Assembly (NCBI RefSeq): GCF_016613415.1
Contig: NZ_JACWCT010000103.1
Coordinates: forward strand, 40,687 to 104,686
Source: Methylobacterium ajmalii
GTDB taxonomy: Bacteria; Pseudomonadota; Alphaproteobacteria; Rhizobiales; Beijerinckiaceae
Direction of reading: 5' to 3'
Length of the DNA stretch: 64,000 bases
Numbering within the stretch: the stretch's first letter is position 1; every line of letters starts with the position of its first letter. This document shows positions 11,473 through 20,539 of the stretch, piece by piece. The position numbers and the translations under genes were made by a program. The notes under the pieces are model-generated. The model did not search any database. It worked only from the letters and a program-made list of their open reading frames with translations, and had not been told where the DNA came from.

Positions 11473-12666
11473 TCATGCCGGATCCGATTCTTCCGGCTGT
11501 CCATGACGCGGGGAGCGGAGGTTCACGTCGTTGTGGACGAGCCAAGTGGCCAGCAGTCGCAATTCCCCCTCCAACGCCTCCCGCGCCCCCTCCACCACCC
11601 CCGGCTCCCAATGCACGGCATGCACCAAGAGCCTCCCCCCAGCCCGATCCGTCTTCAAATCCACCCGCCCCACCAAGGCCTCCCCGAACAGGAAAGGCAG
11701 CACGTAATACCCGTACTGCCGCTGCGCCGCCGGGGTGTAGATCTCGATGCGGTAGCGAAAACCGAACAGGCGCTCGGTGCGGGCGCGCTCCCAGACCAGG
11801 GGGTCGAAGGGGGCGAGCAAGGCTCGGGCCGAGACGCGGCGGGGGGTTTGGGCGTCGCGGTGGAGGTAGGCGGGGGGCCAGCCGGGCACCTCGGCCGGGA
11901 GCAGGAGGCCCTCCTCCACCAGCCGGGCGATGGCCGCGGCGGCATCGGGCGCGTCGAGGCGGAAATAGTCGCGGAGTTCTGACGCCGTGGCGAGGCCGAG
12001 CGCCCGGGCGGAGAGGGCGACCAGCTGGGCCTGCGCCTCCGCCTCCGGCACGTCGGGCAGGGAAAAGATGTCCGGTGGGATCACCCGCTCGGTGAGGTCG
12101 TAGACCCGCTCGAAGCTGCGCCGCCGCGTCGCGGTGGTGACGTGGCCGGCGTAGAACAGCCATTCGAGCATGCGCTTGGGCTCGCTCCATGCCCACCAGC
12201 CGGCCCGGCCGGTCTGGATGTCGGAGGCCGAGAGCGGGCCTTCGTCGCGCAGCCGCGCGAGCAATGCCATCGCCTCGAGCCGGCGCTCGGTGGCGAAGGT
12301 CCGCATCGCCCGGTAGCCGGCCTCGCCCCGATCGGCCCGGGCCATGCGCCAGCGCAGGAGCGGGTGGAGCGCGAGCGGCAGGAGCGAGCATTCATGCGCC
12401 CAGTACTCGAACAGCCGCCGGTCGCGCCTTGGGCCCCAGGCGCGGCGGTCGAGGACGCTCGTGTCGTAGGCGCCGAGCCGCGAGAAGGCCGGCAGGTAAT
12501 GCGCCCGCACCAGAACGTTGACGCTGTCGATCTGGTGCAGGCCGAGCCGGTCGATCGTGGCGGCGAGGTGCCGGGGACCGGCGGTGGCAGGGCGTGCGGC
12601 ATGAAATCCCTGCGCCGCCAGGGCGACCCGGCGGGCTTCGGAAGGCGTCAGCCGCACGATCCCCAT
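11473..12666 (-). CDS. winged-helix DNA glycosylase, YcaQ/AlkX family
   Basis: A 397-residue protein of the crosslink-repair glycosylase family (HTH_42, formerly DUF1006), which removes alkylated bases and can unhook interstrand crosslinks. The diagnostic segment LHQIDSVNVLVRAHYLPAFSRL (about residues 36-57) carries a Q-x-D motif, the version known from E. coli YcaQ/AlkX rather than the QxQ of Streptomyces AlkZ. The tail GGRLLVHAVHWEPG and GELRLLATWL matches the family's C-terminal domain. The ATG at 12666 lies 5 bp after the ilvD stop, so the two genes are probably co-transcribed. A longer open frame running back into ilvD is a read-through shadow. Confidence 0.88.
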   Translation of the reverse strand: MGIVRLTPSEARRVALAAQGFHAARPATAGPRHLAATIDRLGLHQIDSVNVLVRAHYLPAFSRLGAYDTSVLDRRAWGPRRDRRLFEYWAHECSLLPLALHPLLRWRMARADRGEAGYRAMRTFATERRLEAMALLARLRDEGPLSASDIQTGRAGWWAWSEPKRMLEWLFYAGHVTTATRRRSFERVYDLTERVIPPDIFSLPDVPEAEAQAQLVALSARALGLATASELRDYFRLDAPDAAAAIARLVEEGLLLPAEVPGWPPAYLHRDAQTPRRVSARALLAPFDPLVWERARTERLFGFRYRIEIYTPAAQRQYGYYVLPFLFGEALVGRVDLKTDRAGGRLLVHAVHWEPGVVEGAREALEGELRLLATWLVHNDVNLRSPRHGQPEESDPA

Positions 12667-12671
12667 CGGTT

Positions 12672-14501
12672 TTAGATCTTCCGCACGGCCCCGTGGGCGG
12701 CGCTGGTGGTCATGCTGGCGAAGGCCCGGAGCGCGGCGCTCACCTTGCGCTTGCGCGGGGCGGCGGGCTGCCAGCCCTTCGCGGTTTGCGCGGCGCGGCG
12801 GCGTTCGATCTCGTCGGAATCGACCGCGAGGTGGATGCGCCGGTTCGGGATGTCGATCTCGATCCGGTCGCCCTGCTCGACGAGGCCGATCAACCCGCCT
12901 TCCGCCGCTTCCGGCGAGACGTGGCCGATCGACAGGCCCGAGGAGCCGCCCGAGAAGCGCCCGTCGGTGACGAGCGCACAGGCCTTTCCGAGGCCCTTCG
13001 ACTTCAGGTAGCTCGTCGGATACAGCATCTCCTGCATGCCGGGGCCGCCGCGGGGGCCCTCGTAGCGGATCAGCACCACCTCGCCGGCCTTGACCTTGCC
13101 GCCCAGGATGCCTTCGACCGCCGCGTCCTGGCTCTCGAAGACGTGGGCCGGGCCGGAGAAGCTGAGGATGCTGGCATCCACGCCGGCGGTCTTCACGATG
13201 CAGCCGTCTTCCGCCAGGTTGCCGTAGAGCACCGCGAGGCCGCCATCCTGCGAATAGGCGTGGGCTGAATCGCGCACCACCCCGCCCTCGCGGTCGAGGT
13301 CGAGCTCGTCGAAGCGGGAGGCCTGGCTGAAGGCGACCTGGGTCGGGATGCCGCCGGGGGCCGCGCGGTAGAACTCGCGCACGCTCTCGCTGGTGGTGCG
13401 GGCGACGTCCCAGCGCGCCAGCGCCTCCTTGAGGGTGCCGGAGCCGACATTGCCGACATTGGTGTCGATCAGGCCGGCCCGGTCGAGCTCGCCGAGGATC
13501 GCCATGATGCCGCCGGCGCGGTGCACGTCCTCCATGTGGACGTTGGCGACGGCGGGCGCGACCTTGCACAGCACCGGCACCCGGCGCGACAGCCGGTCGA
13601 TATCGGCCATGGTGAAGGGCACCTCGCCCTCATAGGCCGCGGCGAGCAGGTGCAGCACCGTGTTGGTCGAGCCGCCCATGGCGATGTCGAGGGTCATGGC
13701 GTTCTCGAACGCCGTCATCGAGGCGATCGCGCGCGGCAGCACGGACGCATCGTCCTGCTCGTAATGGCGCTTGGCGAGATCGACGATGAGGTGGCCGGCC
13801 TCGACGAACAGGCGCTTGCGGTCGGCATGCGTCGCCAGGACCGAGCCGTTGCCGGGCAGCGACAGGCCGAGCGCCTCGGTGAGGCAGTTCATCGAGTTGG
13901 CGGTGAACATGCCCGAGCACGAGCCGCAGGTCGGGCAGGCCGAGCGCTCGATCACCTGCACGTCCTCGTCGGTGACGCGGTCGTCGGCGGCGGCGATCAT
14001 CGCGTCGACGAGGTCGACCTTCTTGATTCCGGTCGAGAGGTGGACCTTGCCGGCCTCCATCGGCCCGCCGGAGACGAAGACCACCGGGATGTTGAGGCGC
14101 AGCGCCGCCATCAGCATGCCGGGGGTGATCTTGTCGCAGTTCGAGATGCACACCATGGCGTCGGCGCAATGCGCGTTGACCATGTACTCGACCGAATCGG
14201 CGATCAGGTCGCGGGACGGCAGCGAGTAGAGCATGCCGTCGTGGCCCATCGCGATGCCGTCATCGACCGCGATGGTGTTGAACTCCTTGGCGACGCCGCC
14301 CGCCGCCTCGATCTCCCGCGCCACGAGCTGGCCGAGGTCCTTGAGGTGGACGTGGCCGGGCACGAACTGCGTGAACGAGTTCACCACCGCGATGATCGGC
14401 TTGCCGAAATCGGCGTCGGTCATGCCGGTGGCGCGCCACAGGCCGCGGGCGCCGGCCATGTTGCGGCCGTGGGTGGTGGTGCGGGAGCGATAGGCGGGCA
14501 T
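12672..14501 (-). CDS. ilvD: dihydroxy-acid dehydratase
   Basis: Converts 2,3-dihydroxy-3-methylbutanoate (or pentanoate) to the 2-oxo acids in valine and isoleucine synthesis, using an Fe-S cluster. The 609-residue length and motifs are typical of Ilv[21 protein letters not shown] (about 46-65), [20 protein letters not shown] (about 119-138), [18 protein letters not shown] with cluster cysteines (about 191-208), and [19 protein letters not shown] near the C-terminus with the catalytic serine. Start ATG 14501 gives [14 protein letters not shown]. It is followed 5 bp later by the ycaQ-like gene. Confidence 0.97.
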   Translation of the reverse strand: MPAYRSRTTTHGRNMAGARGLWRATGMTDADFGKPIIAVVNSFTQFVPGHVHLKDLGQLVAREIEAAGGVAKEFNTIAVDDGIAMGHDGMLYSLPSRDLIADSVEYMVNAHCADAMVCISNCDKITPGMLMAALRLNIPVVFVSGGPMEAGKVHLSTGIKKVDLVDAMIAAADDRVTDEDVQVIERSACPTCGSCSGMFTANSMNCLTEALGLSLPGNGSVLATHADRKRLFVEAGHLIVDLAKRHYEQDDASVLPRAIASMTAFENAMTLDIAMGGSTNTVLHLLAAAYEGEVPFTMADIDRLSRRVPVLCKVAPAVANVHMEDVHRAGGIMAILGELDRAGLIDTNVGNVGSGTLKEALARWDVARTTSESVREFYRAAPGGIPTQVAFSQASRFDELDLDREGGVVRDSAHAYSQDGGLAVLYGNLAEDGCIVKTAGVDASILSFSGPAHVFESQDAAVEGILGGKVKAGEVVLIRYEGPRGGPGMQEMLYPTSYLKSKGLGKACALVTDGRFSGGSSGLSIGHVSPEAAEGGLIGLVEQGDRIEIDIPNRRIHLAVDSDEIERRRAAQTAKGWQPAAPRKRKVSAALRAFASMTTSAAHGAVRKI

Positions 14502-14594
14502 GGGAACTCTTCTAAGGGAGGCTCCCTCGCGTCATGCCGCCGCCGGCCCGTCTCCCGCAAGTCCTTCCATGCAGGTCTGGTCCGCGACCGGTCG

Positions 14595-14861
14595 CTACTT
14601 CGAGCAGCCGATGCAGATGCCCTTCATGATCGCGTCCTCGCGCTTGGCCTCCCGGCGCATCTGCGGCGAGACGGTGGCGGTCTCGTTCGGACCGAGCGCG
14701 CCGGGCTTGGGCACCGTCTGCCCGGTGCCGGCGGTGTTGGGCGCCTTGATCGTCGAGGCCGGCCCGCCGCCGGTGCCGGTCTCGCTCACCTGCGCGAGGG
14801 CGGGGAGCGGGGCGAGGATCGCGAGGGCGAGAAGGGGCGTGAGAAGGGTGCGGGCCGACAT
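14595..14861 (-). CDS. small secreted protein with C-terminal CxxC (hypothetical)
   Basis: An 88-residue protein starting at ATG 14861. It has a clear Sec signal peptide (MSARTLLTPLLALAILAPLP, cleavage expected after ALA at about residue 23). A Gly/Pro/Thr-rich low-complexity region follows, then a charged segment (RREAKREDAIMKG), and the protein ends GICIGCSK with a CxxC pair. I do not recognise the family. The CxxC at the extreme C-terminus of a periplasmic protein could bind a metal or form a disulfide. It is divergent from the ABC transporter at 15124. Confidence 0.65.
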   Translation of the reverse strand: MSARTLLTPLLALAILAPLPALAQVSETGTGGGPASTIKAPNTAGTGQTVPKPGALGPNETATVSPQMRREAKREDAIMKGICIGCSK

Positions 14862-14962
14862 GGGGTGGGTCCTTCGAAAAACCTGGCCTGAGTCGACGCG
14901 GGGCACACGGCGAAGTTCCCGACGCGTGGTCACGCTTCGCGCGCGCGAACCCTTCCCCGCAA

Positions 14963-15002
14963 CGCGGGATCCCCTCTCCCGTGTGGGAGAGGGGATCCCG
15001 CG
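14963..15002. repeat. perfect 18-bp inverted repeat with 4-nt loop
   Basis: CGCGGGATCCCCTCTCCC at 14963-14980 is exactly complementary to 14985-15002, with loop GTGT. It lies between two divergent genes, so a terminator role is unlikely. The CCTCTCCC-loop-GGGAGAGG core resembles dispersed intergenic palindromes of alphaproteobacteria, and a related but shorter stem occurs at 25855-25884. Confidence 0.8.
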
Positions 15003-15123
15003 CGCGATTCCCAAAGGGATTTCCCCCGGCCAGCCCCGCCTCCGCGGGAAAGGGATCGGGTGCGCGGGCCATCGACGCGGGGCGGCCGGCGAAAGCGGGG
15101 GCGGCCAACCTATATCCGCCCTC

Positions 15124-16977
15124 ATGGACACCCCCGCCGAGAGCCGCCTCGATCGCCTGCGCCGCGCCGCCAGCGCCCGGCTCGGGCCTTTGCGCCACCT
15201 GCCCGCCCTGTTTCGCCTCGCGCTCGCGACCGATCCGCGGCTGACGGCGGCGAGCCTCGCCCTGCGCCTCCTGCGCGCCGGGCTGCCGGCGCTGATGCTC
15301 TACATCGCCAAGCTCGTGGTCGACGCCGTGGTGGCGGGACGTGCCGGGCCGCCGCCGGAGGCCGGGTGGCTCGCCGATCCGCGGCTGCACCATCTCGGGA
15401 TGCTCGTCGGGATCGAGCTCGGGCTCGCGGTCCTGTCGGACCTCCTCGGGCGGGCGACCGCTTACGTCGACGGCGTGCTGGCGGAGAAAGTCGGCAACGC
15501 CACCTCCCTGCGCCTGATGACGCATGCCGCCGCCCTCGACCTCGAGCAGTTCGAGGACAGCGCGATCCAGGACCGGCTCGAGCGGGCCCGGCGCCAGGTG
15601 GCGTGGCGCTCGAACCTGATCGGGCAGTTGCTCGGCCAGCTCCAGGACCTCGTCACGGCGATCACGCTGGCGGTCGCGGTCGGCACGATGCTGCCGGGGC
15701 TGGTGCTGCTCCTGGTGCTGGCCCTGATTCCGGCCTTCCTCAACGAGCTGCACTTCAACGCCCGCGGCTACCGCCTGGCCTTCCGCCGCAGCCCGGACCG
15801 GCGCGAGACCGACTACCTGCGCTACCTCGGGGCGGACGCGGCGAGCGCCAAGGAGGTGAAGCTGTTCGGCCTCGCCGCCCACCTCGCCGCGCGCTTCCGC
15901 GACCTCGCCGCCCGGCTCCTCGCCGAGAACCGGGAGCTCGCCCGCCACCGGGCGCTCGCCGGCGGCGCCTTCGCGACGCTCGGCACGCTCGCCTACTACG
16001 CCGCCTACCTGGTCATCGCCGGGGAGGCGCTCGCCGGCACGCTCACCGTCGGCGACCTCACCTTCCTGGGCGGCGCCTTCCTACGGCTGCGCGGCCTCGT
16101 CGAGGGGCTCTTGCTCGGCGCCTCGCAGGTGATGGGCCAGGCCCAGTATCTCGACGACCTCTTCTCGTTCTTCACCATCGCGCCGACGATCCGCTCCGGG
16201 TCGCGCCCGGTGCCGGAGCGCCTGCGCACGGGCTTCGTGTTCGAGGATGTGGGCTACCGCTATCCGGGCCAGAGCCGCTGGGCGGTGCGCCACCTCTCGC
16301 TCGCGATCGGGGCCGGCGAGGTGGTGGCGCTGGTGGGCGAGAACGGCGCCGGCAAGACCACGATCGTCAAGCTGCTCGCGCGGCTCTACGCCCCCACCGA
16401 GGGGCGCATCCTCCTCGATGGCCGCGACCTCGCCGAATACGACATCGAGTCCCTGCGCGCCCGGATCGGCGTGATCTTCCAGGATTTCCTGCGGTTCGAC
16501 TTCACGGCCGGCGACAACATCGCGGTCGGGCGGATCGAGGCGCGGGAGGACCGCGAGGGCATCGCGGCCGCCGCCCGGCGGGCGCTCGCCGATGCGGTGA
16601 TCGAGCGGCTGCCGGCGACCTACGACCAGCGCCTCGGACGGCGCTTCGAGGACGGGGTCGAGCTGTCGGGCGGCGAGTGGCAGAAGGTGGCGATCGCCCG
16701 CGCCTACCGGCGCGACGCCGCGATGCTGGTCCTCGACGAGCCGACGGCGGCGCTCGACGCCGCGGCCGAGGCCGAGATCTTCCGCCGCTTCGCCGACCTC
16801 GCGGCGGGCCGCACCGCGCTCCTGATCTCGCACCGCTTCTCCACCGTGCGCCGGGCCGACCGGATCGTGGTGCTCTCCGGCGGACGGGTGCTGGAGGAGG
16901 GCACGCATGCCGACCTCGTGGCCCGCGGCGGCCGCTACGCCGAACTCTTCGAGCTGCAGGCGGCGGGCTACCGCTGA
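15124..16977 (+). CDS. ABC transporter, fused permease and ATPase (half-exporter)
   Basis: A 617-residue half-transporter that probably dimerises. The N-terminal transmembrane domain (about residues 30-330) has several hydrophobic spans, for example ITLAVAVGTMLPGLVLLLVL. The nucleotide-binding domain carries Walker A GENGAGKTT (about 405-413), a Q-loop at VIFQDF, the signature LSGGEWQK (about 514-521), Walker B MLVLDEP (about 535) and the H-loop LLISHRF. The order permease then ATPase is that of type IV exporters. The substrate cannot be read from sequence. ATG 15124 is the first in-frame start after the inverted repeat. Upstream in-frame sequence is non-coding. Confidence 0.92.
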   Translation: MDTPAESRLDRLRRAASARLGPLRHLPALFRLALATDPRLTAASLALRLLRAGLPALMLYIAKLVVDAVVAGRAGPPPEAGWLADPRLHHLGMLVGIELGLAVLSDLLGRATAYVDGVLAEKVGNATSLRLMTHAAALDLEQFEDSAIQDRLERARRQVAWRSNLIGQLLGQLQDLVTAITLAVAVGTMLPGLVLLLVLALIPAFLNELHFNARGYRLAFRRSPDRRETDYLRYLGADAASAKEVKLFGLAAHLAARFRDLAARLLAENRELARHRALAGGAFATLGTLAYYAAYLVIAGEALAGTLTVGDLTFLGGAFLRLRGLVEGLLLGASQVMGQAQYLDDLFSFFTIAPTIRSGSRPVPERLRTGFVFEDVGYRYPGQSRWAVRHLSLAIGAGEVVALVGENGAGKTTIVKLLARLYAPTEGRILLDGRDLAEYDIESLRARIGVIFQDFLRFDFTAGDNIAVGRIEAREDREGIAAAARRALADAVIERLPATYDQRLGRRFEDGVELSGGEWQKVAIARAYRRDAAMLVLDEPTAALDAAAEAEIFRRFADLAAGRTALLISHRFSTVRRADRIVVLSGGRVLEEGTHADLVARGGRYAELFELQAAGYR

Positions 16978-17098
16978 GGCGCTCCCGCGGCCCACCGCGC
17001 CGCCTCGTCGTCGGCGAGGTCGGCCGCATCGGCGATCCGCGCGCGGGCGGTCCGGTCCGGGCGCGCGGCCCTGCGGGCGATCGACGTCTCGAACCGTG

Positions 17099-17863
17099 TC
17101 AGGGCCGCGCGTCGAGGAACGCCAGCACGCCGGCCTTGTGCACCTTGTCGCCGACGGCGAGGTTGTGATCGCGGTCGGGGATGTCGAGGGCCTTCGCCTC
17201 CGGGATCAGGGCGGCGAGCGCCGGGCCCGAACCCGCAACGGTGTCGGTGGTGCCGACCGCGACCAGCACCGGCACCTCGATCTGCGCCACCTCCGCCCGC
17301 GACAGGGTCTGGCGCGAGCCGCGCATGCAGGCGGCGAGCGCGCGCAGGTCGCTCCCGGTCGATTCGGCGAAGACCCGGAACATCCGCGCCGTCGGATCGG
17401 TGACGGCGTCGCGGGAGGGGGCCTCCATCGCCTCCGAGATGCCGGGGGGCAGCCCCCTCCCCTCGACGAGGTGGATGCCCAGGCCCCCGAGCAGCGCCGA
17501 ACGGACGCGGTCCGGGTAGGCGAGCGCCAGGAAGGCGGTGATCCGCGCGCCCATCGAGTAGCCCATCACGTCGGCGCGGGGGATCTCGAGATGGTCGAGG
17601 AGCCGGCGGGCATCCTCGGCCATCAGGTCGGAGCCGTAGGCCTCGGGCTCGTAGAGCTTGCCGCTGCGGCCGTGGCCGCGGTTGTCGAGGGCGATCACCC
17701 GCCGCCCGGCCCCGGTCAGGCTGCGCACCCAGGAGGTGTTGACCCAGTTGACCGCGTGGTTCGACGCGAAGCCGTGGATCAGCAGGATCGGATCGCTCGC
17801 ACCTTCCTTGGGGGCGACGTCGACATAGGCGATCGGCACGCCGTCCGAATCGAAGGTCTGCAT
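17099..17863 (-). CDS. alpha/beta-fold hydrolase
   Basis: A 254-residue alpha/beta hydrolase. It shows the oxyanion HGFASNHAVNW segment (about residues 30-40), LDNRGHGRSGK typical of epoxide-hydrolase/esterase-like members, the nucleophile elbow MGYSMGAR with the serine near residue 100, and a final DRDHNLAVGD segment carrying the catalytic histidine. The substrate is unknown. ATG 17863 (MQTFDSDGVPIAYVD) is chosen because the frame further upstream runs into the palindromic repeat at 17898-18003. It has no obvious operon partner. Confidence 0.88.
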   Translation of the reverse strand: MQTFDSDGVPIAYVDVAPKEGASDPILLIHGFASNHAVNWVNTSWVRSLTGAGRRVIALDNRGHGRSGKLYEPEAYGSDLMAEDARRLLDHLEIPRADVMGYSMGARITAFLALAYPDRVRSALLGGLGIHLVEGRGLPPGISEAMEAPSRDAVTDPTARMFRVFAESTGSDLRALAACMRGSRQTLSRAEVAQIEVPVLVAVGTTDTVAGSGPALAALIPEAKALDIPDRDHNLAVGDKVHKAGVLAFLDARP

Positions 17864-17897
17864 GGGCGATGGGCTCCTGCGCGGGGTCGAGGCCGGC

Positions 17898-18003
17898 TTA
17901 GAGCATTTTCCGACGAAGTGGAAACCGGTTCGTCGGAGAAAATGCGACAAAACAAAGACTTAGAGAGCTTCGCGATTGCAACGCGATCGTGAAGCTCTCT
18001 AGC
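17898..18003 (+). repeat. dispersed palindromic repeat, copy 2
   Basis: Begins TTAGAGCATTTTCCGACGAA and contains two hairpins joined by GCGACAAAACAAAGACTTAG. The second hairpin pairs GAGCTTCGCGAT with ATCGTGAAGCTC. It is homologous to 5818-5925 in the opposite orientation. It sits in the space between two minus-strand genes (hydrolase and hydroxyacid dehydrogenase-like). Confidence 0.75.
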
Positions 18004-18053
18004 GCAGGGGCGGGCGGGCCCGCAACGCGTAGCAGGACCGCCGGCGGACGTCC

Positions 18054-18959
18054 CTATTCCGGCGGCGTCCGGACCGCGACGCCGAGCATCGCCTCGAACG
18101 GCAGGATCATCGCGCCCTTGTCGCGCGCGCCGTGGCCGTGGCGCAGAGCCATCTGGTAGGTCGCGGTGGCGGCGGCCGTCACCGGCAGCGGGAAGCCGCC
18201 CTCCGCGCCGACCGCGGCGGCGCTGACGAGGTCCTTGTAGGCTTTGGCCAGCGGGTAGCCCTCGTCGAACGCGCCCTGCAGGATCCGCGGCACGAAGTAT
18301 TGCGAGGCGTAGCTGCGGCTGGTGCCGGTGGTGACCACGGTCGCGAGCCGCGCCGGGTCGAGGCCCATCGCCACCGCCATCGGCAGCACCTCGGCCAGGG
18401 CCGCGATGTTGATGTCGTAGATGACGTTGTTGACGGTCTTGGTGAGCTGCCCGCTGCCGAGGGGGCCCATGTGCAGCACCTGCGTGCCGATCCGGGCGAG
18501 CAACGGCTCGGCTGCGGCGAAGTCCTCCGGCGTGCCGCCGCACATCACCGTGAGGGTCGCGGCCTCGGCGCCGGCCGGCGCGCCGGAGACCGGGGCGTCG
18601 AGGAAGCGCAGGCCCCGGCCCGCGAGCGCCCGGCCGAGGCTCACCGCCGTCGCGTGCGCGATGGTGCTCAGGTCGATCACCAGGGCGCCGGGCGCGAGAC
18701 GCGCCGCGAGCCCGTCCGGCCCGAGCAGCACCGCCTCGACCACGTCGCCGTCGGGCAGGCACAGGATCAGCACGTCGGCGCCGGCCGCCGCCTCCCGGTC
18801 GGTCGTGGCGATCAGCCCGGGCCCGTCGAGCCCGGCGACCCGCGCCGGATCGGAATCGATCGCCACCACCGTGTCGGCGCCCTCCCCCTTCGCGGCGAGG
18901 TGGCGGGCGATCGGGCGGCCCATCTGGCCGAGGCCCATCAGGGCGATGCGGCGGCTCAT
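18054..18959 (-). CDS. NAD(P)-dependent oxidoreductase, 3-hydroxyisobutyrate dehydrogenase family
   Basis: A 301-residue beta-hydroxyacid dehydrogenase. The N-terminal Rossmann motif is IALMGLGQMGRPIARHL (about residues 5-21). FLDAPVSGAPAGAEAATLTV (about 115-134) carries the substrate-binding D-x-PVSGG-like motif, with SGA in place of SGG. GSGQLTKTVNN near 170 contains the catalytic lysine, and AYKDL lies near 236. The family includes 3-hydroxyisobutyrate, tartronate-semialdehyde and glyoxylate reductases, and the exact substrate is not decided by the sequence. Start ATG 18959 gives MSRRIALMG. Confidence 0.88.
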   Translation of the reverse strand: MSRRIALMGLGQMGRPIARHLAAKGEGADTVVAIDSDPARVAGLDGPGLIATTDREAAAGADVLILCLPDGDVVEAVLLGPDGLAARLAPGALVIDLSTIAHATAVSLGRALAGRGLRFLDAPVSGAPAGAEAATLTVMCGGTPEDFAAAEPLLARIGTQVLHMGPLGSGQLTKTVNNVIYDINIAALAEVLPMAVAMGLDPARLATVVTTGTSRSYASQYFVPRILQGAFDEGYPLAKAYKDLVSAAAVGAEGGFPLPVTAAATATYQMALRHGHGARDKGAMILPFEAMLGVAVRTPPE

Positions 18960-19091
18960 CGTGCGGTTCCTCCGTCGTGGCTTTCTACCGCGATACCGCG
19001 TCGGCGGCACCGATGCGCGGGGTGCCGGCGAAAAAGGCGTCGCGCCCGGGCGAGGCTTGAGCCCGGCCCCGCCCCCCGGCATAGGGACGCC

Positions 19092-20513
19092 ATGACACCC
19101 GAACCCGACGCCCCCCGCCTGGTCCCCCGCCCGCACCAGGTCGAGGCGATCCGCGCCATCCTGGCGGCGCGGGCCGAAGGGCGGCCGGGCTTCCTCCTCG
19201 GCGACATGACCGGGCTCGGCAAGACCCTGTCGGTCTGGGGCGCGATCGCGGCGATGCCCGAGCGGGCGGTGCTGATCGTCTGCCCGAAGGGCGCGATGCC
19301 GCAATGGCGCCGCACGATCCGGGATTCGGGTCTCGCCGACAAGGACGTGACGCTCCTCAACTACGAGCGCACCAAGTCCCTGCTGGCGCTGCCGGCCGCG
19401 AGCGGCCGCCGCTCGGTGCGGGCGAAGAACAACGAGCTCGCCAAGCTCGGCCGGCCCAAGCGCGTCTGGCCGCTGGTGGTGTTCGACGAGGCTCACCGCC
19501 TGCGCAACCCGACCTCGCAGCAGGGCCAGGCCTGCCGGCGCATGGCCGAGGCCGCCGCCTTCACGGTCTATGCCAGCGCCACCGCCGGCCAGGCGCCGCA
19601 CGAGCTGTCCTATCTCGGCGCGCTGCTCGGCCACGCCGTCGGCCGGCCGGTGGAGACCACCGCCGACTTCCGCGCCCTGATGCAGCACCTCGAGATCGGC
19701 CGGGCCAAGGGGCGCTGGCAGAACTGGTCGTGGGAGCCGAACGCCCGCGACCAGGAGACGATGGCCGGCCTGCTCTATCGCGGCCCGGACGCGATCGGGC
19801 TGCGCCGCCGCCCGGCCGACATCGCCGGCTGGCCCGAGGTGCAGCGGGACCTCGCCCCCACCGCGCTCTCGCCCGCCGACCAGCGGCTCTACGACGCGAC
19901 CTGGCGCGAGTTCCGCCGCGAATGGGGCCTCGCCGGCGGCTCGAACCGGCGCGCCGCCGGCTGGGCGGCGGACCTGCGCTTCCGCCAGAAGGCGAGCCTG
20001 ATCCGGGTCGCCGGCACGGTCGACCTCGCCGAGGACCTGCTGCAGGCCGGCGAGCAGGTCGCGGTCTCGGTGGCGTTCCTCGAGACCGGGGCGGCCCTGG
20101 TCGAGGCCCTCACCGGCCGCGGCTGGTGCGCCGGCACCATCGACGGCACGCGGACGGCGGAGGCCAACGAGGCGGTCCGGGTCGCCTTCCAGCGCGGCGA
20201 GCTCGACGCGGTGGTGTTCACCGTCACCGAATCGATCTCGCTCCACCGCAACGAACTGCCCGGCGGCGAGCGCCCGCGCAGCCTGATCGTCCACGACATG
20301 CGCCACAGCGCGATCCAGCTCAGCCAGATCGAGGGCCGCTGCCACCGCGACGGCGAGCGCGCCGCGATCCTGTTCGCCTACGCGGAGGGCACCGTGGAGG
20401 AGCGGGTCTCCGCCACCGTGATCGCCCGCATGGCCGGGATGGACAGGATGGCCGGCGAGGATACCTCTCTCCTCGACGCCATCGGGCGGATCATCGATGG
20501 TGAGGCCGGCTGA
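19092..20513 (+). CDS. SNF2/DEAD-type helicase, compact stand-alone form
   Basis: A 473-residue superfamily-2 helicase. Walker A is GDMTGLGKT (about residues 37-45), the DExH box VVFDEAHRLRN is near 128-138, motif III is YASATAG near 160, and the C-terminal lobe has motif VI-like QIEGRCHRDGERA near 411-423. It is shorter than chromosomal SNF2 or RapA proteins and has no accessory domains, a shape more familiar from phage and plasmid helicases. No phage genes surround it. ATG 19092 fits the family's N-terminus (RPHQVEAIRAIL). It is followed 26 bp later by the sulfite-oxidase-like gene. Confidence 0.82.
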   Translation: MTPEPDAPRLVPRPHQVEAIRAILAARAEGRPGFLLGDMTGLGKTLSVWGAIAAMPERAVLIVCPKGAMPQWRRTIRDSGLADKDVTLLNYERTKSLLALPAASGRRSVRAKNNELAKLGRPKRVWPLVVFDEAHRLRNPTSQQGQACRRMAEAAAFTVYASATAGQAPHELSYLGALLGHAVGRPVETTADFRALMQHLEIGRAKGRWQNWSWEPNARDQETMAGLLYRGPDAIGLRRRPADIAGWPEVQRDLAPTALSPADQRLYDATWREFRREWGLAGGSNRRAAGWAADLRFRQKASLIRVAGTVDLAEDLLQAGEQVAVSVAFLETGAALVEALTGRGWCAGTIDGTRTAEANEAVRVAFQRGELDAVVFTVTESISLHRNELPGGERPRSLIVHDMRHSAIQLSQIEGRCHRDGERAAILFAYAEGTVEERVSATVIARMAGMDRMAGEDTSLLDAIGRIIDGEAG

Positions 20514-20539
20514 TCCCGGCCGTCGAGAGGAGGCACGCG

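Noticed and set aside
11473..13569. 698-residue frame that would fuse ilvD-region sequence to the YcaQ-like protein
   Set aside because: The part before MGIVRLTPSEA is an out-of-frame reading of ilvD; the true ycaQ-like gene starts at 12666.
14500..15123. N-terminal extension of the ABC transporter
   Set aside because: The extension reads through the secreted-protein gene in antisense and through the inverted repeat; the family N-terminus starts at ATG 15124.
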